Counted from the first letter of the stretch, positions 30,059 to 42,080 are shown. The stretch is DNA of 64,000 nt from Hydractinia symbiolongicarpus (GCF_029227915.1 NC_079879.1:9548001-9612000), one strand, 5' to 3'. A program made the numbers and translations. Notes: a model not told the origin generated them from the letters alone.

Positions 30059-33000
30059 TTTATCTTAATTTTGTTTTAATATTCACTAAAACATAAACAC
30101 ACAAAATATACTTTGCACGCTTATAAAGAACGTGTAAATGCTGTGTTAACAATCTAAATAATTACAGCGATAGAGAGCTTGATACAACCATCCAAAACTA
30201 TTTCCATAACCCCCGAAAACCATACGTAGCAACACACATTATCACATTCTTGTTTACATTATAACCTTAGACACTAAAAAAGTTGATAATAGATAGGGGT
30301 ATCAATGATCCCTCTTTCCTAGCAAAAAACAGCAGCTTGCCATAATTTATGCCATTGATTGCAGAATAGCCAGCAGATTTGGTTACGTAACTAAAGTTGA
30401 GAACATTTCTCTTTCCTTAACTTCTATATAATGTCCAATTGCGAAAAGTATACATTAAAATATTCCTCATGAACTTCGTCAAGCTTGGTAGGAACTACCT
30501 TACCCTTGTAAAGTCTAAACTGCTGCCATCTCCCATGTCTCATTGCAAGTAATAACATCTATTTAAAATCTGGCAAAGCTGGCTGTATCATATTTATGTT
30601 CGTTCACGTGATTTATTAATGACGCAAAATAAGAAAAAACTAAAAAATCGCGATACATTAAATTTTGTTCTTCCAGGAAACCATTAAAAGGGGAAATTGT
30701 GCCAAAATACTTGTATGGTTGACAACAATTTTTAGCACTTTGATCAATAGCTTTAAACTAACTTCTGGAATCTTTAATACGCCTCAAAAGTGAAATTATT
30801 TCATTTCACATTTAGCACAGTCGTTTTAATTATAAATTAGATCAAAAAGGAACATTCTTTTCCTAAATATAATTTCTGAACACGCTCAAACATACATCAA
30901 TCATTTGGTGATAACAAAACCAGGATTGTATTCATTACAATTAAGAACTAGGAAAATATATCGTTATTAGCCGCCTGCTTATTAATTTCCTTATTAATAT
31001 TTTCTAGTTAATATTTTATCATTCAACTCTAAATTGGTTAAAATTCAGATGCTGCAAATTTTTAGTGCATTTTATAAAGCAATCAGAAATTTAAAGTCCC
31101 AAAAACCATAGGATAAAGTGTAATCACAATTCCATTTTAATTGTTCCAAATAATCTTAATCCCATATCGAATGTTACAAATGAGTCAGTCTAAAACACAT
31201 CCCCCAAGTAAACGAATTTCTTTACTAAACTTCCAATAAACACTTTCTTCCAATGAACGAGATTTAAAAATATTATAGAAACAACGACGCTGCTTTACAT
31301 CCCCTAACCAATATTAAAGGTGACCCTGATGTATTAATCATCTGCAGGTATGTTTTCACGGATCAATGAGTGGGCTATACAGATGTTGCCACTTTAGTTG
31401 ACATCGTAAAAGGCTTTTGGCTTCTGTTTGTTGTTGACGTTTTACCTTATTATTTTGTACCCAAGATGAGGTCGATCTGTAGATGTGCAATGAAGTATAT
31501 AGCTAAGTTAAGAGTCTTTATAGAAAATAAATTGCCTTTAGCACTGTGCACACTAACAGTTAGTGTTCTCCTGAACGAAAAATTGAAGCAATATTAAGTA
31601 TATAGTCCCATTGTAAACATGTTGTACAGGAGAATTAAAAATAAAAGACATTTCTAAGCGAAAATTCTTTGTCGAAATTGCAATTTGAAAGTCTTATTTA
31701 ACTGCGTTTCCTTGAGGGATTCGTCTTAAACACACACTACGTGTTCTGGTACGTAAGTAAAATCAACCATTTATTTAAAGTACGCGTAAACAGCTTACCG
31801 CGCCAGATTTATTGTGCAACAAAACGAATCCGTCCAATAAACAAATCATCTTAATTAGGACACCTAAACAATAAACTACACTTTCATCCAATTAATTCAT
31901 CAGCAAAGCATACTCATCCCTCAAAAAATACATCCTTATGATAAAAGTAGCATAAAATCACCGTTGCTACCCCACACCGGAAGAAAGTACGGCATATTGA
32001 TCATGCTCAAGCTTCTTTACACGGACCAATGAATGCTGCTAATGTAATTGACATCTTTGAAGACCCTTACCTGTTTCTTTTTGATGTTTTATCACCTGGT
32101 ATTTTGATATAGAGCTGTTTCGTAACTCCAAATATTTTTAAGTAGTGGATGTTTTACTATCTGTTATAAGCGTTGGTGTTGGCTTCGTAATTTCACGACG
32201 TCTATAGAGTTTAAAGAAGTACGAACGCTATGATTGAAACTTAGCACAATAACTGACGAAAATAGAAGAATTGCTTTGCTTTTTTTTTACTTTTCACTCC
32301 ACATTAACCTAATTAGCTTTGACTATATTAGGAAAAATTATGATTACATCAGATGAAATTTAATTGTAGTCGTTTTAAAGAATTACAAAAATTCCACAAA
32401 TTAGCTCAGTCAAGATGTATAAATTTCCAACTTTTATTTTACTAGCAGATATAAAACTTTTCACATATTCTTATGTCTAGAACAAAGATTATTGATGGGA
32501 TTAGTAGCTAGCACTTACTCCCTCCCCAAAAATGGTTTAATATTATTTTTGATAAAAAGTAAGCTTTCTGTTATGCGCAACAAAGATAACACGACGACAA
32601 AGAACTAAGAAAAACATAAGAAAACCATAAAAAAGGGATCACACTGCTATTAATATTTATTCTTCCTAAACGTAACAACAATAGCCCTTTGGTGCTCAAA
32701 GCCTTACTTTTTGCCATGATTGATCCAGTAATTATCAAAAATATAAACAAAAATAGTGACTCATGCAAGCTTTGATTACCCGGTGTAAGTCAAATGCTAG
32801 AATAATCGACAAATCCTACTCTTTGTTAACAGTTCATAACGAGCTATGTAACTCTTTACTAAATACACTTGTGACATCTTTGTTGAAATTACTCAGTGAA
32901 CTCTTCCTTGTTCATATTAGAGTCTGAAAACGCATTAAAGAAGATTCCTGGTTTCCACAAAAAAGTCATCTTTATTTGACATAAGTAGAAAATTATTTTT

Positions 33001-33470
33001 TGAAAAAAATTACTTTATTTTTTCGCTAAATTGCCGCAGAAAATTATTTTTTCAAAAGTGAACATTTATTTCTAATTTCACGCAAATACACGTCAACAAA
33101 CTATTAAGTCTGTGCTTGGATATATCTGCGGCGTGTGAGTGAGGAGGGTCATCATTAAATGACGTCTGCACCTTAGCGACAGAGATGGTTAGCAAAAATG
33201 AAGACAAAAGTAGACATAGGGAGAGAGAGATTTCAGTTATAACAGGACTTCATTTACAGAGAATCGTTGTGTTTTTTGTATTTATTGTTGACTTGTAGAA
33301 AAAAGAAAGCATTACACAAGTCGTTTTGTGATCCAATTACATGAGAATTCAATGAATAATTCTAAGTAGTTATTTTTGTCTACGTAATTTTTCTGCTTTT
33401 ACTAAAAAGATATAATAAGCTTTGGAATTTAAAAAATATTACAAAAATATTTGCATCCTCCAAAAAAAGT
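30059..33470. other. Long intergenic stretch with an old tandem duplication
   Basis: No gene is supported. About 31325-31450 and 31960-32110 look homologous: TTAATCAT..., CACGGATCAATGA versus CACGGACCAATGA, TTGACATC, then a CTGTTTG...GACGTTTTACC block versus CTGTTTC...GATGTTTTATC. This suggests an old duplication of about 640 bp. The frame at 31370-31597 starts with GTG and is not convincing. Confidence 0.45.
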
Positions 33471-33474
33471 CCAA

Positions 33475-33870
33475 TAACTTCACACCCAACTCTTGCACCA
33501 ACATTACCAGTTACTCTGCTTTCTGCATTTCCTTTTCTCTCTAAGTCATCCTCATTTCGATGCAATACAATGGCTCCCTCAATCACACTGAATTTTCCAG
33601 ATAACCCCCCCCCCCCCACATGGTCGCAGATTCTAATTTTAACCATACCATTTTTGTCATCGGTTGGTGCTCCATGCTCAAGTTTGTACGAATTGTAATG
33701 ACCACGTGCACTTGCGCAACCCTTACTTTAATCTCCACTCTTGTAAACGTGAAATCCGTGCAAGCCGGGCAACAATCAAGTTAGGTCGCATGTTATATCC
33801 GTTTGCCGAAAGCTCTCACTTTTCCACTTAGAATAGCCACCGCTTTCGAATAGTATCTTGGACCTTTAAA
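33475..33870 (-). pseudogene. Cu/Zn superoxide dismutase pseudogene, intronless
   Basis: The minus strand from about 33870 reads YSKAVAILSGKVRAFGKR, a frameshift, then CDLT*LLPGLHGFHVYKSGD*SKGCA, SARGHYNSYKLEHGAPTDDK, a damaged stretch in place of the NRHVGDLGN block, and GKFSVIEGAIVLHRNEDDLE with KGNAESRVTGNVGARV and GCEVIGL. Conserved metal-site elements remain (GHYN, EHGAP, VLH, GAR), but the HVH pair is HVY, the GDLGN block is gone, and there are two in-frame stops and at least one frameshift. The whole coding region is unbroken by introns, which suggests a retrocopy. The functional parent gene is not in the window. Confidence 0.88.
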
Positions 33871-34427
33871 GAGAATTTGTTTTTAAAACTAATTAGGCTA
33901 AGAAAAATGTCTGAAAGATTTATAATGATGCTTGTCGACTTCACCTTCTTTTAATCTGTCTTGTTGTATGTTTCGAATAATTAGTACATACCCAGATTTA
34001 TACAAAAACTCATGCAACGAAATTAGCGAAACTGACATTGCGCGACAGTGCGTTTCAAAGGTGTATATATGTGACGCTGAAAGGCTGTCAATCTACTTTA
34101 AACAATACATGAAATTATTAGTAAGGTAAAATAAGGTCTGCAATAATAACGATGATTGACCAAATCCGAAGAAAGCATAATTTGTAATTTATTAAATTAT
34201 TTTGTGAAATATCAGTGTCTGTGTCAAACGTCACAGATTAAGACATGTGCTTTAAGTCACTCCAATTGGTTTTAGATACTTGTAATCGTTATCCATCGAT
34301 TTTTTGCTATTTGTGGTGATGGCGTGAAAAACTTTATCTTTCGGCACCCATGCAAAACAGTGAGTTGGTTACATTTCTTGTGCGTTGTCTTTAGATAACC
34401 AAGCCATTTTATTGATGGGTAAATGCA
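33871..34427. other. Intergenic, nothing recognised
   Basis: The short frame at 33932-34129 has no recognisable domain and no ATG start. Confidence 0.4.
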
Positions 34428-35638
34428 GGCGCAAACCCAGCAACAATGTACTCAACATTTCGACCAGTAAATCGGACCAAAATGTTGGTACGGCTTGCTT
34501 TACCATATTTTTTTCAAACAAAAAGCGGCCAACATTTCTACACATTCATTCATTTGCTGTTTGGCTGTCTTTCGACCATGACGTTCGAATTGTCATAACA
34601 TTCGAATCGTGACGAAATCACAAATGTTGGTCAAAAATGTTGGTGCTAAAAGCAAACCGCACAACATGCGGTTTTAGCCATGTTGGCTAATATTTATTAA
34701 AAGTTTAATAATTATTGGCTAACTTTTTTTGGTTATTTTTCTCTTCCCCAACATGGTGCTTAAAACAAACCGGTGTCACCAGAATTTTTAACTTCCCTGA
34801 GTACTGATTCCCCATCATAATAAACTAGTTTATAATGACCCCCCAATTAAGATAAACTAGTTAATAATAACTCCCCAGTCATAATAAACTAGTGAATTGT
34901 TACCCTCCAGAGCCGTATATTTCTTTTTCGATAGAACGGTAGAAAGTCGGTTCAGTTACTAAATTTTATATGAGCAAAATTTTACACGACTTTTTTGTAC
35001 CCGACCAAGATCATTCCCTGAATTTTTGGCTTGACTAAAAAATTTGTGATCAAACTTTTTTTTGCATTATTTGACGTAAATTTGTGCTTTAAACTGAAAA
35101 TAGAAAATAGTAGGTTTTGAGTGATATAAAAGATCTAGTCGGAAGGATTCTACGAATTTTCAAACTTAATCGGTGGGAAGTGACAAAACGTCCTGTAAAA
35201 AACACATGACTACAGAATATAAAATACAGTAAATAAGAATTTTTTTTCTCAAAATCCTAGTTACAAATTAATAAAAATAGGAAAGAATAAAGACACTGTA
35301 CCTGGAGGGTAAAGATAAGGTGTCTTTTATTTATAAATCCTAAAAAACGTTAAAAATTGATAGAAACAGTAGAAAACGTAACAAAGGTTTTTTAGAGTTA
35401 GGCAAAAATCAAGATCAAAAAAAATCTCTGTGAAAATAAGGGAAGTGTTTATTAACTAGAGGAGTCATTATTTACTAGGTTATTTCTACTCTAAGGGAGT
35501 TATTTTTCTCTAGTTTATTTTGACCCCGGGAGTCATCTTTCACAGGATGATCTGCTACACCGGACCAACATGCTGGGTAACATATTGGTCAGCGAGTGTT
35601 GTTTGAAATGCTGGGCAATATGTCGCCCGGTTTGCGCC
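34428..35638. mobile_element. MITE with GGCGCAAACC ends, interrupted by a nested element
   Basis: The left end is GGCGCAAACCCAGCAACAATG and the right end is the inverse GGGCAATATGTCGCCCGGTT then TGCGCC. Subterminal CAACATTT and CAACATG words repeat in both arms. The element is split at 34771/35562; removing the insert gives AAACAAACC joined to GGACCAACATGCTGG, a continuous MITE of about 430 bp. No transposase frame. Target duplication is not clear. Confidence 0.7.
34772..35561. mobile_element. Nested MITE with GGTGT...ACACC ends and CTAGTTTAT subrepeats
   Basis: It begins GGTGTCACC and ends TGCTACACC. Near the left end a 30-34 bp unit (ATAATAAACTAGTTTATAATGACCCCCC...) occurs three times (about 34815-34910). 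The right end carries inverted versions (TTATTAACTAGAGGAGTC, CTCTAGTTTATTTTGACCCC) at about 35450-35530. No coding capacity in 790 bp. Confidence 0.7.
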
Positions 35639-36890
35639 GGCCTTAAGAATAAAAAGTCCTGAAGCTTTATTAATGCACATAGCAATGTATCCAATCCACA
35701 AGTCAGGGAGTAATGTGTTGCTAGTTCTTTTTATAACAATCCGACCTGATTCCCGCCGTCTTTTTTTAACAAGGAAAAATATCTAGCCTCTCTTAATGTT
35801 TGTTTTTGTAAACACGAAAAAAAATGCTGACTTTTCCGACGAATCATTTACTGATTTTTGCACAACAGGATGCACATCAAATTTAAAAAGCAAAGAATTA
35901 GAGGAAACAACGGGAAAACAAAAATCTCTTTACCACTCATTAAATCCTTAAAAGTTTAATCTTTCACTCTTAAGTGAGTTTGAGTGAATAACTAAAAGGC
36001 AGAAGCAGTGCAGAAAAGGTTGTACACTAAGCTTTAACAGGGAAAACACTTTGTGATGTTTGACGACTTTGTAACCCATTTATTTGCCATCAGAGCCAGC
36101 GAATTGGTTATCAAAGTGGAGCACCATCATAATGAGTAAATAAATCCAATCTGAATGAAATGCTGTGAACAGGACGTAGGCGATCTAGGTAGCTCGCTAT
36201 TGATCACTTCAAGATCTGCTGATGACTCGTACGTATGCGGAAGAACAACAACAAAATATTTTTTTCAAAATTTTTTCGTAGAAAAAAAATATTTCTTAAT
36301 ATTCTACGTTCACACAATATCCCTTGATGACATGACGAGGTGTCTCATTTTCAAGAATTTCTCTCGTAATTCACGGAACTATAAAAAGAACAGGAATTTG
36401 CAAAATAAGAACAATTTTTAAAATAAAAACAAAAACTTTAGGGCTGTCTAATAATAAGTAAGGAAAGGTTCGAATGTAACATTAAAAAAACTACAAAAAG
36501 CGGTGTTTGTCATCTGAAATAGTAAGTAATTACATGAACTAAATTTTCAGCACAATTTTAAAAAGTTTTCAACCTCCTTTTTCTCCGATATTTCATTTCG
36601 CTTATATTTTTTTTAATATAAGCAATGATGTTCACCGTCTGCGAAGATGGAATTGGTCCTCTAATCAGATGCATATACTCCAAGAGCACTAACTTTCGCT
36701 GGCAACAAAATTCAGTCGTTTTTGGTTGTTATTATTACGCAAGTAAGAAAAATGCAATGTGCAGGGCATAAACTTTAAAAACTTGGTCGTAAATGCTCAG
36801 CATTACATTTTTACGTAATTACTTTTTTAATGTTTTAATTTCATTTTTTAATAAACATAATTACCAGAAACTAAGTTAGGGTTCCTGCAT
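35639..36890. other. Intergenic, 3' flank of the RING gene
   Basis: AT-rich. A frame at 36155-36421 has no family resemblance. Nothing else is recognised. Confidence 0.4.
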
Positions 36891-36893
36891 TTT

Positions 36894-37688
36894 TTAAGCA
36901 TATCGAGTAGCAATTTGACTATCCAATATAGCGCATGACTGGCAGTTTGGACCATTTTCAGGACCACAGTATCCGTCACAACCAGGAGTTCCAACCAAAA
37001 CACGCCTACCGCAATACATTCTTCCATTCTCCTTACTTCTTCTTGCAGTTGCACCTTGCCTGTTAACATACCAATGACGTGGAAGTTGTCTTGCAGCAAT
37101 GTCAAGCTCCATACATCCACTACAGTTGCATCCATTTGTCGGTCCACAGTGAGCGTCGCAACAGCTGCAGTACCTATAATTTATATCAAGCCGTCCAGCA
37201 CAATAATATTTTCCTGACTCTCCTAAACGCGCTGAGCGACCATATTTGTTAGTCGTTTTTCGAATTCGATCTTTTGTTGAAGTTTTTTGTTCATCTGTTA
37301 AAAAACACTTCTCAGCGTTGTTCACGACCTCTGTTTGGTGAGCTTCACATAAATGTGTAGCGAAATTCCGTTTACTTCCGCTAAACACACATGTTTTACT
37401 TGGGCACGTATAAAGACGGTGCTCGCACTTTGATTGGTGTTGTTCTAATTCTGATCTGGATATTTTCAACTCACAGCCAGAATGTTTGCATTCAACCATC
37501 ATATTACCAATTATTCTTCGAGCAAAATGCGCAACTTCCACTTTTAAATTCTTTCGACAGTGAGGACAAGGCCTTTCAAGCATACCATTTAAACACCTCT
37601 CACAAAAAAGATGGTGACAACAATTAGTTTCCACAGCTTCGTCTGCAATTTCTAAACATATGGCGCAGATGAAACTCGATTCATCCAT
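36894..37688 (-). CDS. RING finger / TRAF-type zinc finger protein with duplicated Cys-rich module (E3 ubiquitin ligase candidate)
   Basis: Single-exon ORF of 264 aa; ATG ends at 37688. Residues 8-44 form a C3HC4 RING (CAICLEIADEA..., CCHHLFCERC, CPHC). Residues 67-100 form a TRAF/SIAH-type zinc finger (CKHSGCELKIS, HQSKCEH, CPSKTC), and another His/Cys pair follows at 112-117. A linker leads to two copies of a Cys-rich module, residues 154-196 and 212-256. Each has G.YYC/MYCG.R, then C..HCGP or YCGP, and N-G-x-NC--C, ending in ELD or ILD. By analogy with RING-TRAF proteins it should transfer ubiquitin, with the C-terminal modules probably reading a substrate or binding metal. The module is known to me only as a Cys-rich repeat, without a defined function. 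No membrane segment; probably cytosolic. Confidence 0.88.
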   Translation of the reverse strand: MDESSFICAICLEIADEAVETNCCHHLFCERCLNGMLERPCPHCRKNLKVEVAHFARRIIGNMMVECKHSGCELKISRSELEQHQSKCEHRLYTCPSKTCVFSGSKRNFATHLCEAHQTEVVNNAEKCFLTDEQKTSTKDRIRKTTNKYGRSARLGESGKYYCAGRLDINYRYCSCCDAHCGPTNGCNCSGCMELDIAARQLPRHWYVNRQGATARRSKENGRMYCGRRVLVGTPGCDGYCGPENGPNCQSCAILDSQIATRYA

Positions 37689-38298
37689 TTTTAAAGCTTA
37701 AATTCTTCACAAAAACCGTCTGTTTTCTTCCTGTTATATCAAATGATCAACTAAGTACTTTCTTTTAAGTTTTTGTTTATATATATATTAAGACGGGGGT
37801 CAATAATAAAATGTCAATACATACTTATGCATTTGTACTTTAACTTAAACTTTTTGCACATCCGTAATTCATTCTATTGTTTTTTAATACTTGATATTTA
37901 TTTTTAGAATCGCTTTTGGATTTTTTTTTTCATTAAGAAAATTGTTATGAAATCATACTCTACGACCTGAAAACAACTAAAACAAAGATTGAGTATTGTA
38001 CTCCTTCGTTGATCTTTTTAAATTACGTTGTTTGGTTAGATCTAGATTATCGAAGCGCAGGGATTAAAGGAGACGCAAATAAAAATTTATTTTTTGGCAG
38101 CCAGGAAATAAATTTTATCGAGAGAAAAACATTTATAGATTTCCTAATCCTAAGATCTACTAAAATAGCTACTATAATGACAAACAAGAAACCGCGGTCA
38201 GTTTGAAATCACACATAAGGAAAAAACATTTCATTCTGTCTACGCGTTTCTGCAAAAAATATGTCGATAATATAATACCGATCCAGATAAATAATGCT
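37689..38298. other. Intergenic, upstream flank of the RING gene
   Basis: Presumed promoter region. No specific site is recognised; the short frame at 38009-38206 is not protein-like. Confidence 0.4.
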
Positions 38299-39556
38299 TT
38301 AAGGTCAGAAACCTTCGCGAAGAGAAAGTTTCGTGGATCGCGGCTTTTGTGCCGTTTCGCGAAAGTTCTTTCCCGCGAATTTTCTCAATAAAAATTTTAT
38401 TTTTAAATTTTTTTTTTTTTTTTTTTTACAAACAGTAAATAACGAAGTTTTGATTCGTTTTATCGATTACTTATTTGGCTGTCTACCAATCGTAAAAAAT
38501 ACTAACAAGGTAAATATTTAAAAAGAAACAAATTTTCTTCATTGTCAAATTCATTTATTAGTTCAAAAAATGTTGCGATCTGCATGCTGCAACAGTTGGA
38601 GAATCAGACTAAAGTCTACAATTGTTACCCAGGAACATTTCGAACAATAAAGAAAAATTAACGAAAAAGAAAGAAGTCAAAACCAAGGACATCGTAAAAT
38701 TTTTAATCCTGTCGCTATAAATAACAAAATAGGAACAAACGACAAACAGAAAAAAAAAGATCCCTGAACTTGTAGAAATTGATTAAAAAATGAAAAAAAT
38801 GATATACAGTATTCTCTGTAATTAGCGGACACCGTTGGTGCATGAACAAAGTGTCCACTAATTAGAGGTGTCCACCTTTTGGAAAGTTTTGCAATGTAAG
38901 CTCAAAATTTGAAGAAAATGCGATTTTGTATATGAAATGTGTAACTTAAAAAATTAACGGGTACCGTGCTGGACTTCGACACGAAAAAAGAAGAAAACAA
39001 TTAAATTGAACGTATTATCACTAAAAGAAGTACCAGTTATATATAAGTTTTACGGACAACAAAAGTTGATTGAGGCTGTAATAAAAGCCGACATTTCTTG
39101 TAAAGTTTCAAAGTGTTTAAAATAAATATTTTAAAATTATTTAATTTTTCATTCTTTTTGTATGCTTCCTAATTTTATGGACTGTCCGCTAATTGGAGAA
39201 AAAAAAGCCCATAGTTTCTACTTCGTGCAAAAAATTTTGTATGCTAACCAGAGTGTCCGCTAATTGATTATCCGCTAATTGGAAAGTATTTTATGAGACT
39301 TTGACCAGAAAACGGCCGGTGCATGGACAGTGTCCGCGAATCAGAGGTGTCTGCCTTTTAGAGTGTCCGTTAATTGGAGAGAATACTGTATAAACCAAAA
39401 AAACTTCTTGATTTTATACTCTATCCGCGAAATTTTTTTTCCTGCGAAACATCTAAAATTAGGCCTTTCGCGAAAGTTTTTACCCGCGAAATGCAAAAAA
39501 TTTCGCGTTTTTTTCGATCCGCGAAACTTTCTTCCCGCTAAAGTTTCTGACCTTAA
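38299..39556. mobile_element. Element with long TTAA-flanked inverted repeats, carrying a nested MITE
   Basis: The left arm (38299-38390) reads TTAAGGTCAGAAACCTTCG, then GAAAGTTTCG, GATCGCG, TTTCGCGAAAGTT and CCCGCGAA. The right arm (39435-39556) is its inverse, ending GCGAAACTTTCTTCCCGC then GTTTCTGACCTTAA. The TTAA at both outer ends would suit a piggyBac-like target, but the termini are not the standard CCYTN type. Without the nested 582-bp element the unit would be about 680 bp. No transposase was found. Confidence 0.6.
38807..39388. mobile_element. pogo/Tigger-like MITE (CAGTATTCTCT ends), TA target
   Basis: The left end is CAGTATTCTCTGTAATTAGC followed by GGACACCG. The right end is its inverse, GTGTCCGTTAATTGGAGAGAATACTG. 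TA flanks both ends (tataCAGT...ACTGtata). Further GTGTCCGCTAATTGGA words are repeated inside both arms (for example 39182 and 39255-39275). 582 bp without a coding frame, nested inside the TTAA element. Confidence 0.85.
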
Positions 39557-41164
39557 AGTAAGTTTTTTAAAGTAAGTAATTTGTATTTGAGGAGAATGGG
39601 ATAAAATTGAAACCAAATTCTTCGTAAAACTAATTAGAACATGGCGTGTCAAAAGAGAAAGAAATACTAGCCAAAATAAACCCAGCCTTTGGCGTGTTAA
39701 GACTTTAAAAAATGACCTGTGTAGCAGGGCATTTTCTTCAAACATTCTGATCACTCCGGACAAATTTTTTTTTTAAAAAATGTTTTTTGTATGCGAGCTT
39801 TTTCCTCTGCGCGTAAGAGCTTATTTCAAAAGAATATGCAGAAAGAAAGCAAAACCGAATATGAGTTTTGCTTTCATGAGAGCGCGTGTGAAAAAATACA
39901 CCTTATATTTTTCATAATTTCCCTACATAAAGTTAGAACTTTATATCTTAATACAACATTGTCCAGATAAAATACAATAAATTATACGACACAAATTCTT
40001 AGCTACGGTTCTAGATAGATACTGTTGTAAATTATTATTTAAATCTGATGAGAAAAAGTCTTCTGATTAAAACCGTCTTGAATCATAGCTGACCACAATC
40101 AGGATAAAAAGTTAAAATATTTCTCTTAAATAAACTGCCAAGGGCTTATAAGAATAGCTTTATTCTGTATGTTATAAGATCTGCTGCCTACACAGTTACA
40201 GAGGAATGGGTAGCTAGCTAACTGAAAAGTTCAAAGCGCTGTCCATACAGGAAAAAAAATCTGAAGATATACATACAGATACAAAAATTGGATGGTTCGA
40301 GTATAAAGAATTTTCGTGAAGCTCTATACAAGTTAAAACTAAATACGGCTCCACGTTTAACAGCAACATCATGCTTTGTTCACCTTGATAGCTTCGCTAG
40401 CCCTTTTATTTTTGACATTCTTGCGTATTTTCTATAGCTATATATGGAGCGAATTTTTAACCTATCTGCGAAATTTACTAGACAATAGGAAGCGTCCAAA
40501 ATTACCATAAATGGAAGACACAAGACCGTACATAGGCATAATTTTAGCAGGTAATCTGCGAAATAGGCTATCTGCGAAACAAAGTAGAGATTCAACACTT
40601 CCAGCCTGCAAAACAAAGTAAATGCTGTTAAATCCTGCGAAAACAACGTACGAAACGCGAAGCCCGTGTGCTTAACCTGGGAGAAGATTTGTACAAGCGC
40701 AATCCATGCACCCGTCGTGTGTTGGCAGAGGCGGTGGAAAAACGTTTTGCCCATCGCCAAGCAAACAATGTCAGACGGTTTTTATAATAAGTTGTAGTAA
40801 AGTTGTAATAAAGTTATATTAGCATAAAAACTTTAAACGTTTATTAAAATTCTTGTTTTTCCTGAACTTCCGATAGTCCGAACACTCGTTTATTCGAAAA
40901 AATAATTTAGTCCCTTGCGTGTTCAAGTTAACGGACGTCTACTGTATAAAATAACAAAAATTTGTTCGTCACATGTTGTTCAATATTTTTTGCTATTTTG
41001 ATCTTTAATTTCGTTATTTAGTGCGTATTGACCCGTGATCTTCCCAATAAAGGAAAATATATGCCTTTTTTTTAATTTAGCCACCCGTTTGGCGTGTATA
41101 AAAATACTAAATTATAAATAATTCCACGGTCAAGTCAGTCTGTCTGGTCTATAAAATCAACAAT
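39557..41164. other. Intergenic with a possible Tigger-like end
   Basis: A single Tigger-like terminus (GTTAACGGACGTCTACTGTA, about 40927-40947) has no mate found. Upstream, a plus-strand frame at about 40660-40785 (VLAEAVEKRFAHRQANNVRR, then FL and stop) could be the tail of a transposase, but this is weak. The minus frame 40380-40760 is not recognised. Confidence 0.35.
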
Positions 41165-42080
41165 CATCATGAACTTACATTCAGCAGCAGTGTCCCAGCG
41201 CAGTTCGCCTTTCCTTTAAATTGTGGATACTGCCCTAAATAGTAAAACATGTAGGTTCCATTGTTGGTGATAATTTCTGGACATTTACATTACATATTTG
41301 GGTGATTTGGTACAGAATTATCTTCAAAATATATATGTTTTGCAGAAACTATGCTTGAGTGGTAATATTTCGATGAGCCTTTTATTTAATTGACTTGGTT
41401 CTCGCGTAACTCATATGTTCTAAGCCAATAACTACTTTTAGGAACTGTATTCGCTTTACTGGTGGAATTAGTGATTGTAATTTTAGTTTATCGCAAACCT
41501 ACATGCAGCAACAGAAATATATTTGTTTCCCTCTGCCACATTTCTAAAAATAATCTTCTGTCTGGGGCATCAACAACAGTTACACAATCACCTTGATATT
41601 TATTCTTCTCAACGATTTTAAACTTTAGCTGTGTGAGTAATGAAGAGTGGAGGTGGGGTGGGGGGATAGGTTAAAGCACAAAGGAATTCTTGCACCACCA
41701 AAACTGGCTTGACGTTTTCCATTGGGATGATGAAATAAACGTGATAAGGGTTTTGCAATTTTTTTCCACAAAAAGTAAATATCTGAGGAACTGTTCGGGG
41801 TGTGAGTGTATTGCATTTAGTGTACCATTTCTCAGTATCTCCTAAACCTCTTGAAATATGAAATGAATTTATTTCTAATTTGTGTGTAAATATTGTTTCT
41901 GGGTAAAAAGAACTTCTAACCCCTTCAGTACTTACAGAATTTTCTAATTCCTGGTCAATGCAGCCCCATAGAAATTATTTCTATTACAAACTGAATTAAT
42001 GACAGGTTGTTGTTCAATTACAGTTTCATTAAAAGGCAATCAATTAATTATTTAAAGAGGGCAATTGTCAACAAGAGACA
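41165..42080 (-). pseudogene. Unassigned coding-like tract with stops and frameshifts
   Basis: The minus strand, high to low, gives protein-like text in shifting frames: NETVIEQQPVINSVCNRNNF and YGAALTRN (about 42040-41950), ELENSVSTEGVRSSFYPETI and GLGDTEKWYTKCNTLTPRTV (about 41955-41780), KIVEKNKYQGDCVTVVDAPD and RRLFLEMWQRETNIFLL (about 41620-41510), SKANTVPKSSYWLRTYELRE (about 41460-41405), HIYFEDNSVPNHPNM then a stop, and CPEIITNNGTYMFYYLGQYP with QFKGKANCAGTLLLN (about 41280-41185), the last followed by GTAAGT. Amino-acid usage differs from the AT-rich noise elsewhere. I do not recognise the family. It could be an element-borne protein or a dead host gene. Confidence 0.35.

Noticed and set aside
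31370-31597. 75-codon plus-strand ORF
   Set aside because: Starts at GTG, no family resemblance, and lies inside an old tandem duplication.
40380-40760. 126-codon minus-strand ORF
   Set aside because: No recognisable domain and no conserved neighbour; the opposite strand may hold a transposase tail, also unproven.
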